A stretch of DNA of 64,000 bases from an uncultured Oscillospiraceae bacterium (GCA_910579175.1 CAJTTB010000009.1:46567-110566); one strand, 5' to 3'. Positions 18,503 through 27,441 are shown, counted from the stretch's first letter. Notes: a model not told the origin generated them from the letters alone. Numbers and translations: made by a program.

Positions 18503-19243
18503 TCACCTCTCGGTCAACTGTTTTAATATGGTATCATAATCCAAACCATCTTCACTTGGTCTAGCAATTACAATGACCTTTGTACCTGCCCTTTGTGCAG
18601 CGCGCATCTTTTCAGAAAATCCACCTGCTTTTCCACTTTCTTTTGTCACCAAATAAGCGGCATTAATCTGTTTTAACATCGCATAATTGAAGTCCTCCGA
18701 AAAAGGTCCTTGCATTGCAATGATATGATTTCCCGAAAAGCCCAAATCTTGACATTGTTGTACCACCTGTGCCAAGGGCAACACCCTTGCATAACAGCGC
18801 TGTTGATAATCCGTTATGGCTGTAAATACTGGCAATTCTTTACTGCCAGTCGTCAACAAGATAATTCCTGTCACTTGATTGAGATACTCCGCCGCTTGTT
18901 TTGCAGAATTCACCACAATGCCATCTTCCCATAACTCTGATTTGCGCCTCAAACGCAGATAAGTTATCTCCTGCTGTGCACAAGCCTGCTTGATATTTTG
19001 CGTAACCTCCACTGCATAAGGGTGTGTTGCGTCCACAACACAATCAAAGCGATTTGTTTTTATGATTTGTTCCATCTGCTCTTGTGTCATACGTCCAGAT
19101 AGGACGGAAATGTTATCAGACTCTGGCAGCAACTGCTTCCCATATTCAGTAGCTACACTAACCGATACCGAAATACCCAGATTTGCCAATTGTTCTGACA
19201 ACATTCTGCCCTCTGTTGTCCCTGCAAAAATCAGCAGATTCAT
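18503..19243 (-). CDS. cbiJ: Cobalt-precorrin-6A reductase
   Basis: A 246-aa CbiJ/CobK oxidoreductase that uses a reduced pyridine nucleotide to reduce the corrin ring. The nucleotide-binding start LLIFAGTTEGRMLS, VDATHPYAVEVTQN and MQGPFSEDFN are characteristic. AAAGGAG precedes the ATG, and there is a 28-bp gap after cbiH. Confidence 0.94.
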   Translation of the reverse strand: MNLLIFAGTTEGRMLSEQLANLGISVSVSVATEYGKQLLPESDNISVLSGRMTQEQMEQIIKTNRFDCVVDATHPYAVEVTQNIKQACAQQEITYLRLRRKSELWEDGIVVNSAKQAAEYLNQVTGIILLTTGSKELPVFTAITDYQQRCYARVLPLAQVVQQCQDLGFSGNHIIAMQGPFSEDFNYAMLKQINAAYLVTKESGKAGGFSEKMRAAQRAGTKVIVIARPSEDGLDYDTILKQLTER

Positions 19244-19271
19244 ATTGTTTTCTCCTTTAAAATGGGATTTG

Positions 19272-19997
19272 CTAGATAGAATATCCTCTAGGAGTTACCA
19301 TCTTACCTTGAATTTCCTTTGTTTGAGAATTTCCAATATAGACAGTGGTATACATATTGACATTGGTATCTCTCAATTGCTGTAATGTCAATATCACAGC
19401 GCTTTCAGACTCTCTATCAATATTTTGTACATAGCCGCAGACGGTTTTGGGAGAGCGATGTTTTAATACAATATCACATGCCTTTTGCAAATAGTCATGT
19501 CGTTTCCGACTTGACGGATTATAAAGGCAAATAACAAAATCCGCTTTTGAAGCACATTCCAAACGAGTTTCAATCAAATCCCAAGGAGTCAACAAATCGC
19601 TCAAGCTAATCACCGCAAAATCATGTGTCAAAGGTGCACCCAATACCGCTGCGCCACTACATGCCGCAGTAATGCCAGAAACCACTTCTACTTCTACATT
19701 ATCATAATCTTGGACCAATTCATAAATAAGCCCCGCCATACCATAGACACCCGCGTCACCGCTACATACCACAGATACTTTTTTGCCCTTTGATGCCAAT
19801 TCAATTGCAGCACGACAGCGTTCAATTTCTTGTGTCATAGGAGTAGAATAAAAGGTTTTTCCCTTTAAGGCGTCACGGATTAAATCAACATACACAATAT
19901 ATCCAATAATAATTTCACTTTCCTGCAATACTTTCATTGCTTTTTTAGAAATTTGATCAATTCCTCCTGGTCCCAATCCCACTACAAATAATTTCAA
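19272..19997 (-). CDS. cbiH: Cobalt-factor III / precorrin-3B C17-methyltransferase
   Basis: A 241-aa tetrapyrrole methylase that methylates C17 and drives ring contraction. The conserved VGLGPGGIDQ start, VVCSGDAGVYGMAGL and VSGITAACSGAAVLGAPLTH motifs are present. It begins with TTG at 19997, placed 8 nt after a perfect AGGAGG; no ATG in frame fits better. The cbiG stop is 12 bp upstream. Confidence 0.94.
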   Translation of the reverse strand: MKLFVVGLGPGGIDQISKKAMKVLQESEIIIGYIVYVDLIRDALKGKTFYSTPMTQEIERCRAAIELASKGKKVSVVCSGDAGVYGMAGLIYELVQDYDNVEVEVVSGITAACSGAAVLGAPLTHDFAVISLSDLLTPWDLIETRLECASKADFVICLYNPSSRKRHDYLQKACDIVLKHRSPKTVCGYVQNIDRESESAVILTLQQLRDTNVNMYTTVYIGNSQTKEIQGKMVTPRGYSI

Positions 19998-20009
19998 AAT
20001 AAATACCTC

Positions 20010-21050
20010 CTATGATTCAAAATATAATTCAAATGCTTCCAAATAAGCGGCAACCGTCACTCCATTTGACGCCTGTTTCGCAATCAATTGTGTTCCCTGA
20101 TGGCTCCCCAAACAGGCTGCCCGTTCACAGACATTATCTACTCCTGTTATCTGTGATACAAATGAAGATGTTGAAAAAACACCTTTTACTTGATTTAACA
20201 CCTGACTAGAATAAACCTGAAATGGTAGCTCATACCGTTGACAAAACGCAAGTAGCCCTGTCTCTTTTTCCTTTAAGTCAATCGAGCAAACTCGCTTTAC
20301 ACTGTGAATCGAAATATCATAACGACTTAACACCGACAACACCTGCTGCTGTATCTGTTCCAATGGCGTATCTTTACGACAGCCAATTCCCAACACCACC
20401 ATTTGAGGAATCAAACAAAGTGTTTTGTCAAAGTCTTTTCTATGCTCATTTAAAGTAATTACAATTCCAATTTCCGATGGATGGTTTGGCAATAATCCAG
20501 TTGGCAGTTTTCCACGAATGGGGAAATCGCTCTTCCAACCCACTGTTTCTTCCCGCAACAATGCAGCCGATACCAACTTTGCAACCTTCAGATCACCGAT
20601 CCAACAATTTTGTTTGACTGCCCAACTGTCTACAGCAAATCGATGATTTAAATCCGTTGCAGTGGAAATGACTGGTGTTGCACCTATGATTTCGGCAAAC
20701 TGACAAGCAAATTGATTGGCATTCCCAATATGTCCAGATAACAGCGAAATGGCAAAATGCCCCTGTTCATCCATCACCACAACTGCTGGATCTTTGGTTT
20801 TATCCTGTACAAATGGTGCAATAGCACGCACTGCAATACCACAAGCCCCAATAAATAAAATGACATCTACTGTTTGAAACTGCTTTTCTGTCCACTGTTG
20901 AAGGGTGCCATCATAGGGGGGTATTCCCACCAGCTTTCCTAATTTGTGTGTTGTATAACAGCATACTTGAAATTGGGAAAGAGCATTTTGTAACTGCTTT
21001 GCCAACTGCCCTCCATGAATGGTAAAAGAAATAATTGACAGCCTCACCAT
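20010..21050 (-). CDS. cbiG: Cobalt-precorrin-5A hydrolase
   Basis: A 346-aa CbiG that opens the delta-lactone and releases the C20 fragment as acetaldehyde. The N-terminal, central and C-terminal CbiG regions are all present: FIGACGIAVRAIAPF, a middle LLSGHIGNANQFA segment and VLGIGCRKDTPLEQI near residue 210. Its ATG overlaps the cbiF stop (TAATG). Confidence 0.93.
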   Translation of the reverse strand: MVRLSIISFTIHGGQLAKQLQNALSQFQVCCYTTHKLGKLVGIPPYDGTLQQWTEKQFQTVDVILFIGACGIAVRAIAPFVQDKTKDPAVVVMDEQGHFAISLLSGHIGNANQFACQFAEIIGATPVISTATDLNHRFAVDSWAVKQNCWIGDLKVAKLVSAALLREETVGWKSDFPIRGKLPTGLLPNHPSEIGIVITLNEHRKDFDKTLCLIPQMVVLGIGCRKDTPLEQIQQQVLSVLSRYDISIHSVKRVCSIDLKEKETGLLAFCQRYELPFQVYSSQVLNQVKGVFSTSSFVSQITGVDNVCERAACLGSHQGTQLIAKQASNGVTVAAYLEAFELYFES

Positions 21051-21805
21051 TATTTTTCCGCCTCACGAAATTCGTGGGTAAAAGTTGGATCATATAGTTT
21101 AGAACGCTGATAATCATCTCCCAAAAATTCACCTATCACAATCAAAGCGGTCTTGGTAATCTGGTGTTCTGCTGCAAGTTGTGGCAGATTTCCAACCGTT
21201 CCCCGAATGACTTTCTCATCTGGCCAGGTCGCTTTATAAACAATTGCAGCAGGTGTATCCTCTTGATATCCACCTTGTAATAATTGTTCTCGCAGTTCTT
21301 TTAATAACCCAGTACTCAAAAAGATAACCATTGTCGCACCATGTGTCGCCAATTTTGACATCTCTTCTTTTTCTGGTACAGGGGTACGCCCTGCCATTCG
21401 AGTAATAATCACCGTTTGGGAAACATCTGGCAAGGTATACTCTGCCTTTAATGCCGCTGCTGCTCCACAAAAGGAACTTACTCCAGGGACAACATCATAA
21501 GAAATTCCCTTTTTATCCAACCAGTCCATCTGTTCCCGATGGGCGCCATATAAACTTGGGTCTCCTGTATGCAAACGCACTGTCATTTTTCCCGCTGCTT
21601 CTGCCCGTTCCATCACTTCGATAACCTGCTCTAAGGTCATCGAAGCACTATTGTAAATTTCGCAATCAGTCTTTGCATATTCTAGCAATGCCGGATTGAC
21701 CAAAGACCCTGCATAAATAATGATATCTGCTTGCGATAATAGTCGTTGTCCTCTCACTGTAATCAAATCGGCAGCTCCAGAACCTGCTCCTACAAAATGT
21801 ACCAT
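21050..21805 (-). CDS. cbiF: Cobalt-precorrin-4 C11-methyltransferase
   Basis: A 251-aa tetrapyrrole methylase. It has the VHFVGAGSGAADLIT start, YAGSLV, RLHTGDPSLYGA and VPGVSSFCGAAAAL. The order and the AGSLVNP motif fit CbiF/CobM. The ATG at 21805 overlaps the cbiL stop as TGATG; the GTG one codon upstream is less likely. Confidence 0.95.
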   Translation of the reverse strand: MVHFVGAGSGAADLITVRGQRLLSQADIIIYAGSLVNPALLEYAKTDCEIYNSASMTLEQVIEVMERAEAAGKMTVRLHTGDPSLYGAHREQMDWLDKKGISYDVVPGVSSFCGAAAALKAEYTLPDVSQTVIITRMAGRTPVPEKEEMSKLATHGATMVIFLSTGLLKELREQLLQGGYQEDTPAAIVYKATWPDEKVIRGTVGNLPQLAAEHQITKTALIVIGEFLGDDYQRSKLYDPTFTHEFREAEK

Positions 21806-22530
21806 CACTGTTCACTTTCCTTTTCAATCAATTCTTCTGTACCATCTTTTACCACAAATATAGAAAAATAACTTGCCTGATTATCTACTTCATCTAAATT
21901 TACAATGACTTTTTCATCTTTCATACCACAATTTTGTACCATTTTTGTCATTTGATAACAGTTGTTTTGTTTGAGCAAAGTTTTTATTTCCTCCACTGAC
22001 TTTCCCGCTTTCATTAACACCTTTGTTCCTGTTAAGTTCAAAGCCTCCTCTACACCATCGTAAGAAGCTGGAATAATGTGTAAGGGTTGTGCATTTTCCA
22101 CCAAGCTATCGTTTAGCCTTGCCGCCACTGCACAAAAAGAGGGTACGCCTGGAATGATTTGTGCAGAGAATCCCTGTTTTAATACCCTTCGATGGGTATA
22201 TAAATAGGTGGAATAAATTGTGGGATCTCCCAATGTTAAAAAAGCAACCGATTTGCCCAATTTGAGTTGTTCTATCACCAATTTTGCAATCTCGTCGCGA
22301 TTTTGTTTGATCACCTGCTTATCACGACTCATTGGTATTTTTAAGGACAATAAGTTCTTGTCAGAAATATCCATTGTCTGTTTTACAATATCCAGTGCAA
22401 CCGTACGAGAACCCTTTGTCTGTGGCACTGCTAAAACATCACATTGTTCAATGGTGTGTATCGCCTTTAATGTCATCAATTCTGGGTCTCCTGGACCAAC
22501 TCCAATGCCGTATAAAATTCCTGTTATCAT
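21805..22530 (-). CDS. cbiL: Cobalt-factor II / precorrin-2 C20-methyltransferase
   Basis: A 241-aa tetrapyrrole methylase that adds the C20 methyl group. GIGVGPGDPELMTLKA near the N terminus, LTLGDPTIYSTY and IPGVPSFCAVAARL are diagnostic. The ATG at 22530 is favoured because GAAAGGA lies 9 nt upstream; a TTG at 22548 would overlap cbiD. There is a 4-bp gap from cbiD. Confidence 0.94.
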   Translation of the reverse strand: MITGILYGIGVGPGDPELMTLKAIHTIEQCDVLAVPQTKGSRTVALDIVKQTMDISDKNLLSLKIPMSRDKQVIKQNRDEIAKLVIEQLKLGKSVAFLTLGDPTIYSTYLYTHRRVLKQGFSAQIIPGVPSFCAVAARLNDSLVENAQPLHIIPASYDGVEEALNLTGTKVLMKAGKSVEEIKTLLKQNNCYQMTKMVQNCGMKDEKVIVNLDEVDNQASYFSIFVVKDGTEELIEKESEQ

Positions 22531-22534
22531 CGAT

Positions 22535-23674
22535 TTAATTCCTTTCAAAATGTTTTATTAAGTCTGGAACAGTAGCAGTTTGTCCCAAAATACCATATTC
22601 ATTTGAAAAAACAATCACACCTACCTTTAATTTGTGATAAACCCTTTGACTTACTTGTAGCTCTATTCTTTCCATCACCCATTGCATAACGGTTTGTAGT
22701 AAGTTCTCTTGTTGTAAATAAGCAATTGCTTCGTCTGTGGTAACACAGTTTATCAACTTTATCAACAACGACTGTTCTGCCCCTGCCAACGCAGCATAGG
22801 CGGTCAAAATTTCCATTCTACAATCGGCATGACGAGAATGTGTATTCATAATACCGCCCGCCAATTTAATCAGTTTACCAATGTGTCCAATCAATAAAAT
22901 ACCCTTTTGTTTTAATGTCAAGGCACAATCCAACATCTCCCCAATATAATTACTGCACTTTATCGAATTGGTCAAACTTATCTTCAATTGTTTTTTTATA
23001 AAGGTTTCTCCATAGTTTCCAGGTGTCACCAAAAGATATTCGGTGCCATTTTCTGCAAGTTGTTTCATTTCAACCCGAATAGAATCAATCAAAGCCTGTT
23101 CACTCATTGGTTCTACAATTCCACTGGTACCTAGTACAGAAATTCCCCCTTCAATCCCCAATTTTGGATTAAAAGTCTTTACAGCAATTTCTTCACCTTG
23201 TGGAATGGAAATTATAACCCGAAATCCACCATCTAAATGCCACTGCTTTGCAATTGCTTCTAACTCCTGGGCTATCATCTTTCTGGGTGTTTGATTGATT
23301 GCAGCAGCGCCAATTGGCTGTTGCAAACCACTTTTTGTCACACGACCAACCCCAACCCCTCCATCTATCCAGATGCCTGGTTGTTTTGTAAGTGTTACCG
23401 TTGCATAAACCAAAATGCCATTGGTGATATCTGGATCATCTCCACTGTCTTTTTTGATGGCACAACTCACTTCATCGGTACCATAGATCACTTCTTCTAA
23501 ATCTAAAGTCAGTTCTATCCCCTTAGGTGTCATCAAAGAAACCGTTTGCAAAGGTTGCTTTGACAGCAATATCTGCGCTGCTGCTTTGGCTGCGGCGGCT
23601 GCACAACTTCCCGTTGTATATCCGCAGCGAAGTTTTTTTTGATTTTTATATACATATTGTTCTAATTTTTTCAT
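22535..23674 (-). CDS. cbiD: Cobalt-precorrin-5B C1-methyltransferase
   Basis: A 379-aa CbiD, the first gene of the cobalamin transcript. The family start RCGYTTGSCAAAAAKAA, the GDDPDITNG loop and VTPGNYGE are visible. CbiD marks the oxygen-independent route. AAGGAA lies 8 nt before the ATG at 23674. The promoter at 23720-23748 leaves a leader of about 40 nt. Confidence 0.95.
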   Translation of the reverse strand: MKKLEQYVYKNQKKLRCGYTTGSCAAAAAKAAAQILLSKQPLQTVSLMTPKGIELTLDLEEVIYGTDEVSCAIKKDSGDDPDITNGILVYATVTLTKQPGIWIDGGVGVGRVTKSGLQQPIGAAAINQTPRKMIAQELEAIAKQWHLDGGFRVIISIPQGEEIAVKTFNPKLGIEGGISVLGTSGIVEPMSEQALIDSIRVEMKQLAENGTEYLLVTPGNYGETFIKKQLKISLTNSIKCSNYIGEMLDCALTLKQKGILLIGHIGKLIKLAGGIMNTHSRHADCRMEILTAYAALAGAEQSLLIKLINCVTTDEAIAYLQQENLLQTVMQWVMERIELQVSQRVYHKLKVGVIVFSNEYGILGQTATVPDLIKHFERN

Positions 23675-23719
23675 CACTTTTCCTTATGGACATCGCTCTA
23701 ATTGAGCATAATTTATTTT

Positions 23720-23748
23720 ATTGTAAACGCTATTCAGTTGAGTGTCAA
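23720..23748 (-). promoter_or_regulatory. Promoter of the cobalamin operon
   Basis: The minus strand reads TTGACA, 17 bp and TACAAT. The predicted transcript starts about 40 nt before cbiD, so there is no room for a cobalamin riboswitch. No gap larger than about 30 bp occurs in the following 15.8 kb, so all 18 genes can share this promoter. Confidence 0.75.
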
Positions 23749-23874
23749 GAATCGTTGTTTAATTCCTAGAATCAAATAATTTATTACTAAAAATAATAAG
23801 ATGTTGCTATTAAAAATAATTCACACTACCATAATATTTATTCTCCTTTTCAAAAGATATTCACCTTCCATTAC

Positions 23875-23904
23875 AACTATCAGATTGAGGGAGAATTGAT
23901 AGTT
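23875..23904. promoter_or_regulatory. Inverted repeat in the cbiD/LytTR intergenic region
   Basis: AACTATCA and TGATAGTT form perfect 8-bp arms separated by 14 bp, between the divergent cobalamin operon and the LytTR gene. It could be an operator for either side. The rest of the 363-bp gap (23675-24037) has the cobalamin promoter and a weak TGGAAA-N17-TATAAT (23972-24000) facing the LytTR gene, and nothing else recognised. Confidence 0.35.
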
Positions 23905-24037
23905 TTCTGATAAAAACTGTTTATTTTATCGCTGAATAATACCTTAAAAACCACCATTCATGGATTTATGCTGGAAATTTTTTTACAATCATATTATAAT
24001 CGGGATTTACAAATAAACCAACTAGGAGTTGTTGACA

Positions 24038-24703
24038 ATGCTATCTATTGCAATTTGTGATGTAAAAAAAGAAAACTGTGAAGAATTATACCATCTAATC
24101 GCTGCCTATTTCATTCAAAGAGATATCAAATATATAATTGAAACATTTCATTTTGGAGAAAAACTACTTTCTTATCGCAATCACTTATATGCTTATTTCG
24201 ATATTGTATTATTAAATATTCAACAAATAGGAAAAAAAGCCATTCAAATTGCTCGCCAAATTCGCGCCCAACACAAAAAAACCACCATTATCCTGATAGG
24301 TTCTTTGGTGGAATACACAAAGTTTTGGCAGCAAATACAGGATTTTAAATGGATACTTCGAGATAACATTAAAAAACATTTTAAAGATTGTATGGAAACT
24401 ATTTTTCATACCTTGAAAATTCAAAAAAACAAAATATTAATTCCCATTGCAAATAAAACGGTTACTATTCCTATCAAAGATATTTTATACTTTGAAGACA
24501 GTTATCCAAAAACAAAACTCATTACTGTTCACCAACAATATAAATTCTGTCAAAATATAAATCTATTAGAATATCAATTAAAAGATAAGGAGTTCATTCG
24601 GATTTATAAAAAATTTTTAATTAACCAAATTCATCTAAAAAAAATAGAACAAGACAAGATCATTCTCACCAATGGAAAATTGATACCTGTTAACTTATCA
24701 TAA
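24038..24703 (+). CDS. LytTR-type DNA-binding regulator with degenerate receiver domain
   Basis: A 221-aa protein shaped like AgrA/LytR response regulators. Residues 1-120 follow the receiver fold, but the key sites are lost. The acidic pair is D8-V9 (ICDVK), the phospho-acceptor is Asn60 (DIVLLNIQ) and the conserved Lys is replaced (WILRDNI). Residues about 130-221 are a LytTR domain (IKDILYFEDSYPKTKLI, FIRIYKKFLINQIHLKKI). It probably works without phosphorylation. No histidine kinase lies beside it. The ATG at 24038 has AGGAG 9 nt upstream. The Cache-GGDEF-EAL gene follows after 148 bp and has its own promoter. Confidence 0.82.
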   Translation: MLSIAICDVKKENCEELYHLIAAYFIQRDIKYIIETFHFGEKLLSYRNHLYAYFDIVLLNIQQIGKKAIQIARQIRAQHKKTTIILIGSLVEYTKFWQQIQDFKWILRDNIKKHFKDCMETIFHTLKIQKNKILIPIANKTVTIPIKDILYFEDSYPKTKLITVHQQYKFCQNINLLEYQLKDKEFIRIYKKFLINQIHLKKIEQDKIILTNGKLIPVNLS

Positions 24704-24748
24704 AATCAATTTATCTTCTTTTCTTCCAGCTAAACTACATAACTTTAG

Positions 24749-24777
24749 TTGACCAATGTCTAAAATCATTATATAAT
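24749..24777 (+). promoter_or_regulatory. Promoter of the Cache-GGDEF-EAL gene
   Basis: TTGACC, 17 bp, TATAAT, about 75 bp upstream of the start codon. It indicates separate transcription from the LytTR gene and is a possible target of that regulator. Confidence 0.65.
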
Positions 24778-24851
24778 GAAAATAAGTTATATTGATACCT
24801 GTCATTCATAAATAGCTGTATAAGAAAATAAAAGGTTGGGAGAATATGAAT

Positions 24852-27086
24852 ATGAAGAATGATAAAAAATCTAAAATTTTTCAGCTTTTTATAATTGGAT
24901 TTTCAGCATTAATTGTAATTGTTTCTATTTTAACCATTAGTAATGCCAATAATTTAAAATATGCAATTGATAAAAAAACAGAAAACTATTTAAGAGATGT
25001 TTCTTTTCAGATTTCTCAATTGACAAAATTGCGTCTACAACAAATTACTACGACTTTAGAAGAACTGGGAACAGATTATATGATTAGTCATAATTCCTTA
25101 TTATTTTTACAAGAATGTTTTCCAGAACTCTCTTTTACCAATATTGCAGTTGTAGACATCGATGGTTCTGTTCAATTTCTAAATGGAACAGAAGAGGAAT
25201 TAGAAGATCCACTACTCATTCAATCAGCATTGGAAAATGAAAGTAATGTATTTTTATCAGAGGACCATACCAAATTTATCTTTTCTGTACAAATGAAACA
25301 TCAAGAACAAATTTCAGGGGCAATGATTGGCTTTACCTCCACCAATGATCTCGCTTTTCTTCTAGACAATAATGCTTTTAATAAAAGGGGACAATTCTGT
25401 ATCATAGATCAATCAGGTAATCTGATTCTTGCTGCACAATCCGCTAAAATAATCAAACAAATCTATAAAGATGATGAATCTATATTATCATCCATCTGGG
25501 AACAAAAAATGAAAACTGATTTAGAAAAACAGCGTTCAGGTATTATTTCTATTGTACTAGAGGATGGAACTGATATTTTATTGGCATACCATCCAATTCA
25601 GTTATATGGTTGGTCTGTTCTCACCATGATACCTTCCGACGTTATTTCAGCGGATACAAATTGTTATACTTCCCATAATTTTATCATCACTTTTGTTTCC
25701 ATTATGCTATTTATTCTCTTATTTTTATCATTTGTTAAAATGCAGCAACACTATCAAAAAAAGCTCAAAACGCTCGCTTATGTCGATCCTGTTACCCAAG
25801 GAATGAATATCACACAATTTCAAATCCATGCAAAAGAATTCATATATCTTAGACCCAAAAGTACATATGCTTTTGTTTCTTTAAACATTCAAAATTTTAA
25901 AATGATCAACGATACTTATGGAAGTCAAGAAGGAAACAAAACCTTAAAATACATTTATCAAAAGTTGTCTGCTGATTTAAATGAGTATGAAGAACTTGTT
26001 ACTAGATGTACAGCTGACACATTTTATATGCTCCTTCGATATATTAGTCGCACTCAGATAAAAGATCGTATCAAGCAGTATATAAAAGAAATTAATAGTT
26101 TTAATCTTCAATTAGAAACCCCTTATTATCTGACATTGGTTACGGGAGTCTATATCATTGACAACTATTCAGTTGATATGATTACCATACAAGACAGAGC
26201 TACCGTTGCCCGAAAAAGCGCACAAAATGACTCTTATGATTTTTGTATTTTCTATGACAAATTAAAACACAATCAAATGTTACAGGAAAACGATTTAAAC
26301 AATATGATGAAAAAATCCATTGAAAATCATGATTTTAAAATGTATCTTCAACCAAAAGTTTCCTTAAAAGACCGGAAAATTTCGGGAGCAGAAGCACTTG
26401 TTCGGTGGATGCATCCCGTTCGGGGTCTCATTTTTCCAAACGCTTTTATTCCTATATTTGAGCGCAATGATTCTATCTGTCAACTAGATTTATATATGTT
26501 TGAAGAAGTTTGTCGAATTTTGGAAAAATGGATTTCTGAAGGAAAAGAAGTATTTCCCATTTCAGTCAATATATCCCGACAACATTTAAAACATAAAAAC
26601 TTCTTAGACAAATTCAAAAAAATTCATCAAAGATACCAAATCCCTGCCAATCTCATTGAAATGGAACTGACAGAATCGATTCTTTTTCAAGGTGATGAAA
26701 TCACAAACGCAAAACAAGTCGTTGATGATATTCACAAAATGGGATTTCTCTGTTCCTTAGATGATTTTGGATCGGGATATTCCTCTTTGGGTATTTTAAA
26801 AAATCTACATGTAGATGCTTTAAAACTTGACCGCTGTTTTTTTGTTGGAAAAGAACAAGAAGAGCGTGGTCTCCATGTGGTGGAATCTGTTATCAATCTT
26901 ACCAAAAAACTCAATGTGCAAAGCATCGCAGAAGGAATCGACGACTATTCACAACTAAAATACTTACAGGAAATACAGTGCGATATTGTTCAAGGATATA
27001 TTTTTTCAAAACCTATGACTGTTTATGATTTTGAAAATTTTTCCTATTGTCAAAATAAAATAAAAACCATCGACCCAAATCTTTAA
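24852..27086 (+). CDS. Membrane c-di-GMP phosphodiesterase (Cache-like sensor, degenerate GGDEF, EAL)
   Basis: A protein of about 744 aa. A TM helix near 12-32, an extracytoplasmic Cache-like sensor (about 40-270) and a second TM near 276-298 are followed by a GGDEF domain and an EAL domain. The GGDEF signature is replaced by CTADTF near residue 387, so cyclase activity is unlikely. The EAL domain is intact (GAEALVRW, MELTESI, LDDFGSGYSS, EGIDD), which predicts breakdown of c-di-GMP. The ATG at 24852 has GGGAGA at a proper distance; ATG 24846 is only 2 nt from it. Ligand and targets are unknown. Confidence 0.88.
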   Translation: MKNDKKSKIFQLFIIGFSALIVIVSILTISNANNLKYAIDKKTENYLRDVSFQISQLTKLRLQQITTTLEELGTDYMISHNSLLFLQECFPELSFTNIAVVDIDGSVQFLNGTEEELEDPLLIQSALENESNVFLSEDHTKFIFSVQMKHQEQISGAMIGFTSTNDLAFLLDNNAFNKRGQFCIIDQSGNLILAAQSAKIIKQIYKDDESILSSIWEQKMKTDLEKQRSGIISIVLEDGTDILLAYHPIQLYGWSVLTMIPSDVISADTNCYTSHNFIITFVSIMLFILLFLSFVKMQQHYQKKLKTLAYVDPVTQGMNITQFQIHAKEFIYLRPKSTYAFVSLNIQNFKMINDTYGSQEGNKTLKYIYQKLSADLNEYEELVTRCTADTFYMLLRYISRTQIKDRIKQYIKEINSFNLQLETPYYLTLVTGVYIIDNYSVDMITIQDRATVARKSAQNDSYDFCIFYDKLKHNQMLQENDLNNMMKKSIENHDFKMYLQPKVSLKDRKISGAEALVRWMHPVRGLIFPNAFIPIFERNDSICQLDLYMFEEVCRILEKWISEGKEVFPISVNISRQHLKHKNFLDKFKKIHQRYQIPANLIEMELTESILFQGDEITNAKQVVDDIHKMGFLCSLDDFGSGYSSLGILKNLHVDALKLDRCFFVGKEQEERGLHVVESVINLTKKLNVQSIAEGIDDYSQLKYLQEIQCDIVQGYIFSKPMTVYDFENFSYCQNKIKTIDPNL

Positions 27087-27162
27087 ACGCAAACTAAAAT
27101 TTGCATGATTGATTTATTTTGGGATATCTTATTAATGATATGATAAAAAAGGAGTGAATAAG

Positions 27163-27375
27163 ATGAATTCCAAAAAAACAACTGATAAACAGGCACTTCA
27201 GCCAGATGAAAATTTTTTCTTTGATTTAGATGATATTGTATCTACTACAGAATGTACTGGACTAATTCCAACTCCCCCTGTTTCAGAAGCAGAGGCAGAA
27301 GCATATACCAATCTATATTCTATTCCAAAACCCGGAGTGGATTCTGGAAAAGACATCAATCAAAAAGTTCAATAA
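27163..27375 (+). CDS. Small uncharacterised acidic protein upstream of cbiK
   Basis: A 70-aa protein without Cys pairs, signal peptide or TM helix. The central part reads FFFDLDDIVSTTECTGLI, followed by a proline step (PTPP) and an acidic helix (EAEAEAYTNLYSIP). A strong AAGGAG box lies 8 nt before the ATG, and codon use looks native, so it is very probably expressed. It stands 67 bp before cbiK, separated by a hairpin. I do not recognise a characterised family. A role with CbiK or cobalt handling is only a guess from position. Confidence 0.7.
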   Translation: MNSKKTTDKQALQPDENFFFDLDDIVSTTECTGLIPTPPVSEAEAEAYTNLYSIPKPGVDSGKDINQKVQ

Positions 27376-27385
27376 TTTCATGTTA

Positions 27386-27417
27386 GACTGCTTGAAAAAC
27401 TAGTTCTTCAAGCAGTC
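27386..27417 (+). promoter_or_regulatory. Strong hairpin between the small ORF and cbiK
   Basis: GACTGCTTGAA and TTCAAGCAGTC form a perfect 11-bp stem with a 10-nt loop. No T tract follows (CAAATCATATAAAAGG), so it is not a standard terminator. It may block RNase digestion, set unequal expression of the two genes or act as a partial attenuator. Confidence 0.55.
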
Positions 27418-27441
27418 CAAATCATATAAAAGGAGTATTTT

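Noticed and set aside
23600..24040. Cobalamin riboswitch before cbiD
   Set aside because: No GCCACTG-type B12 box or long structured leader is visible, and the predicted transcript start leaves only about 40 nt.
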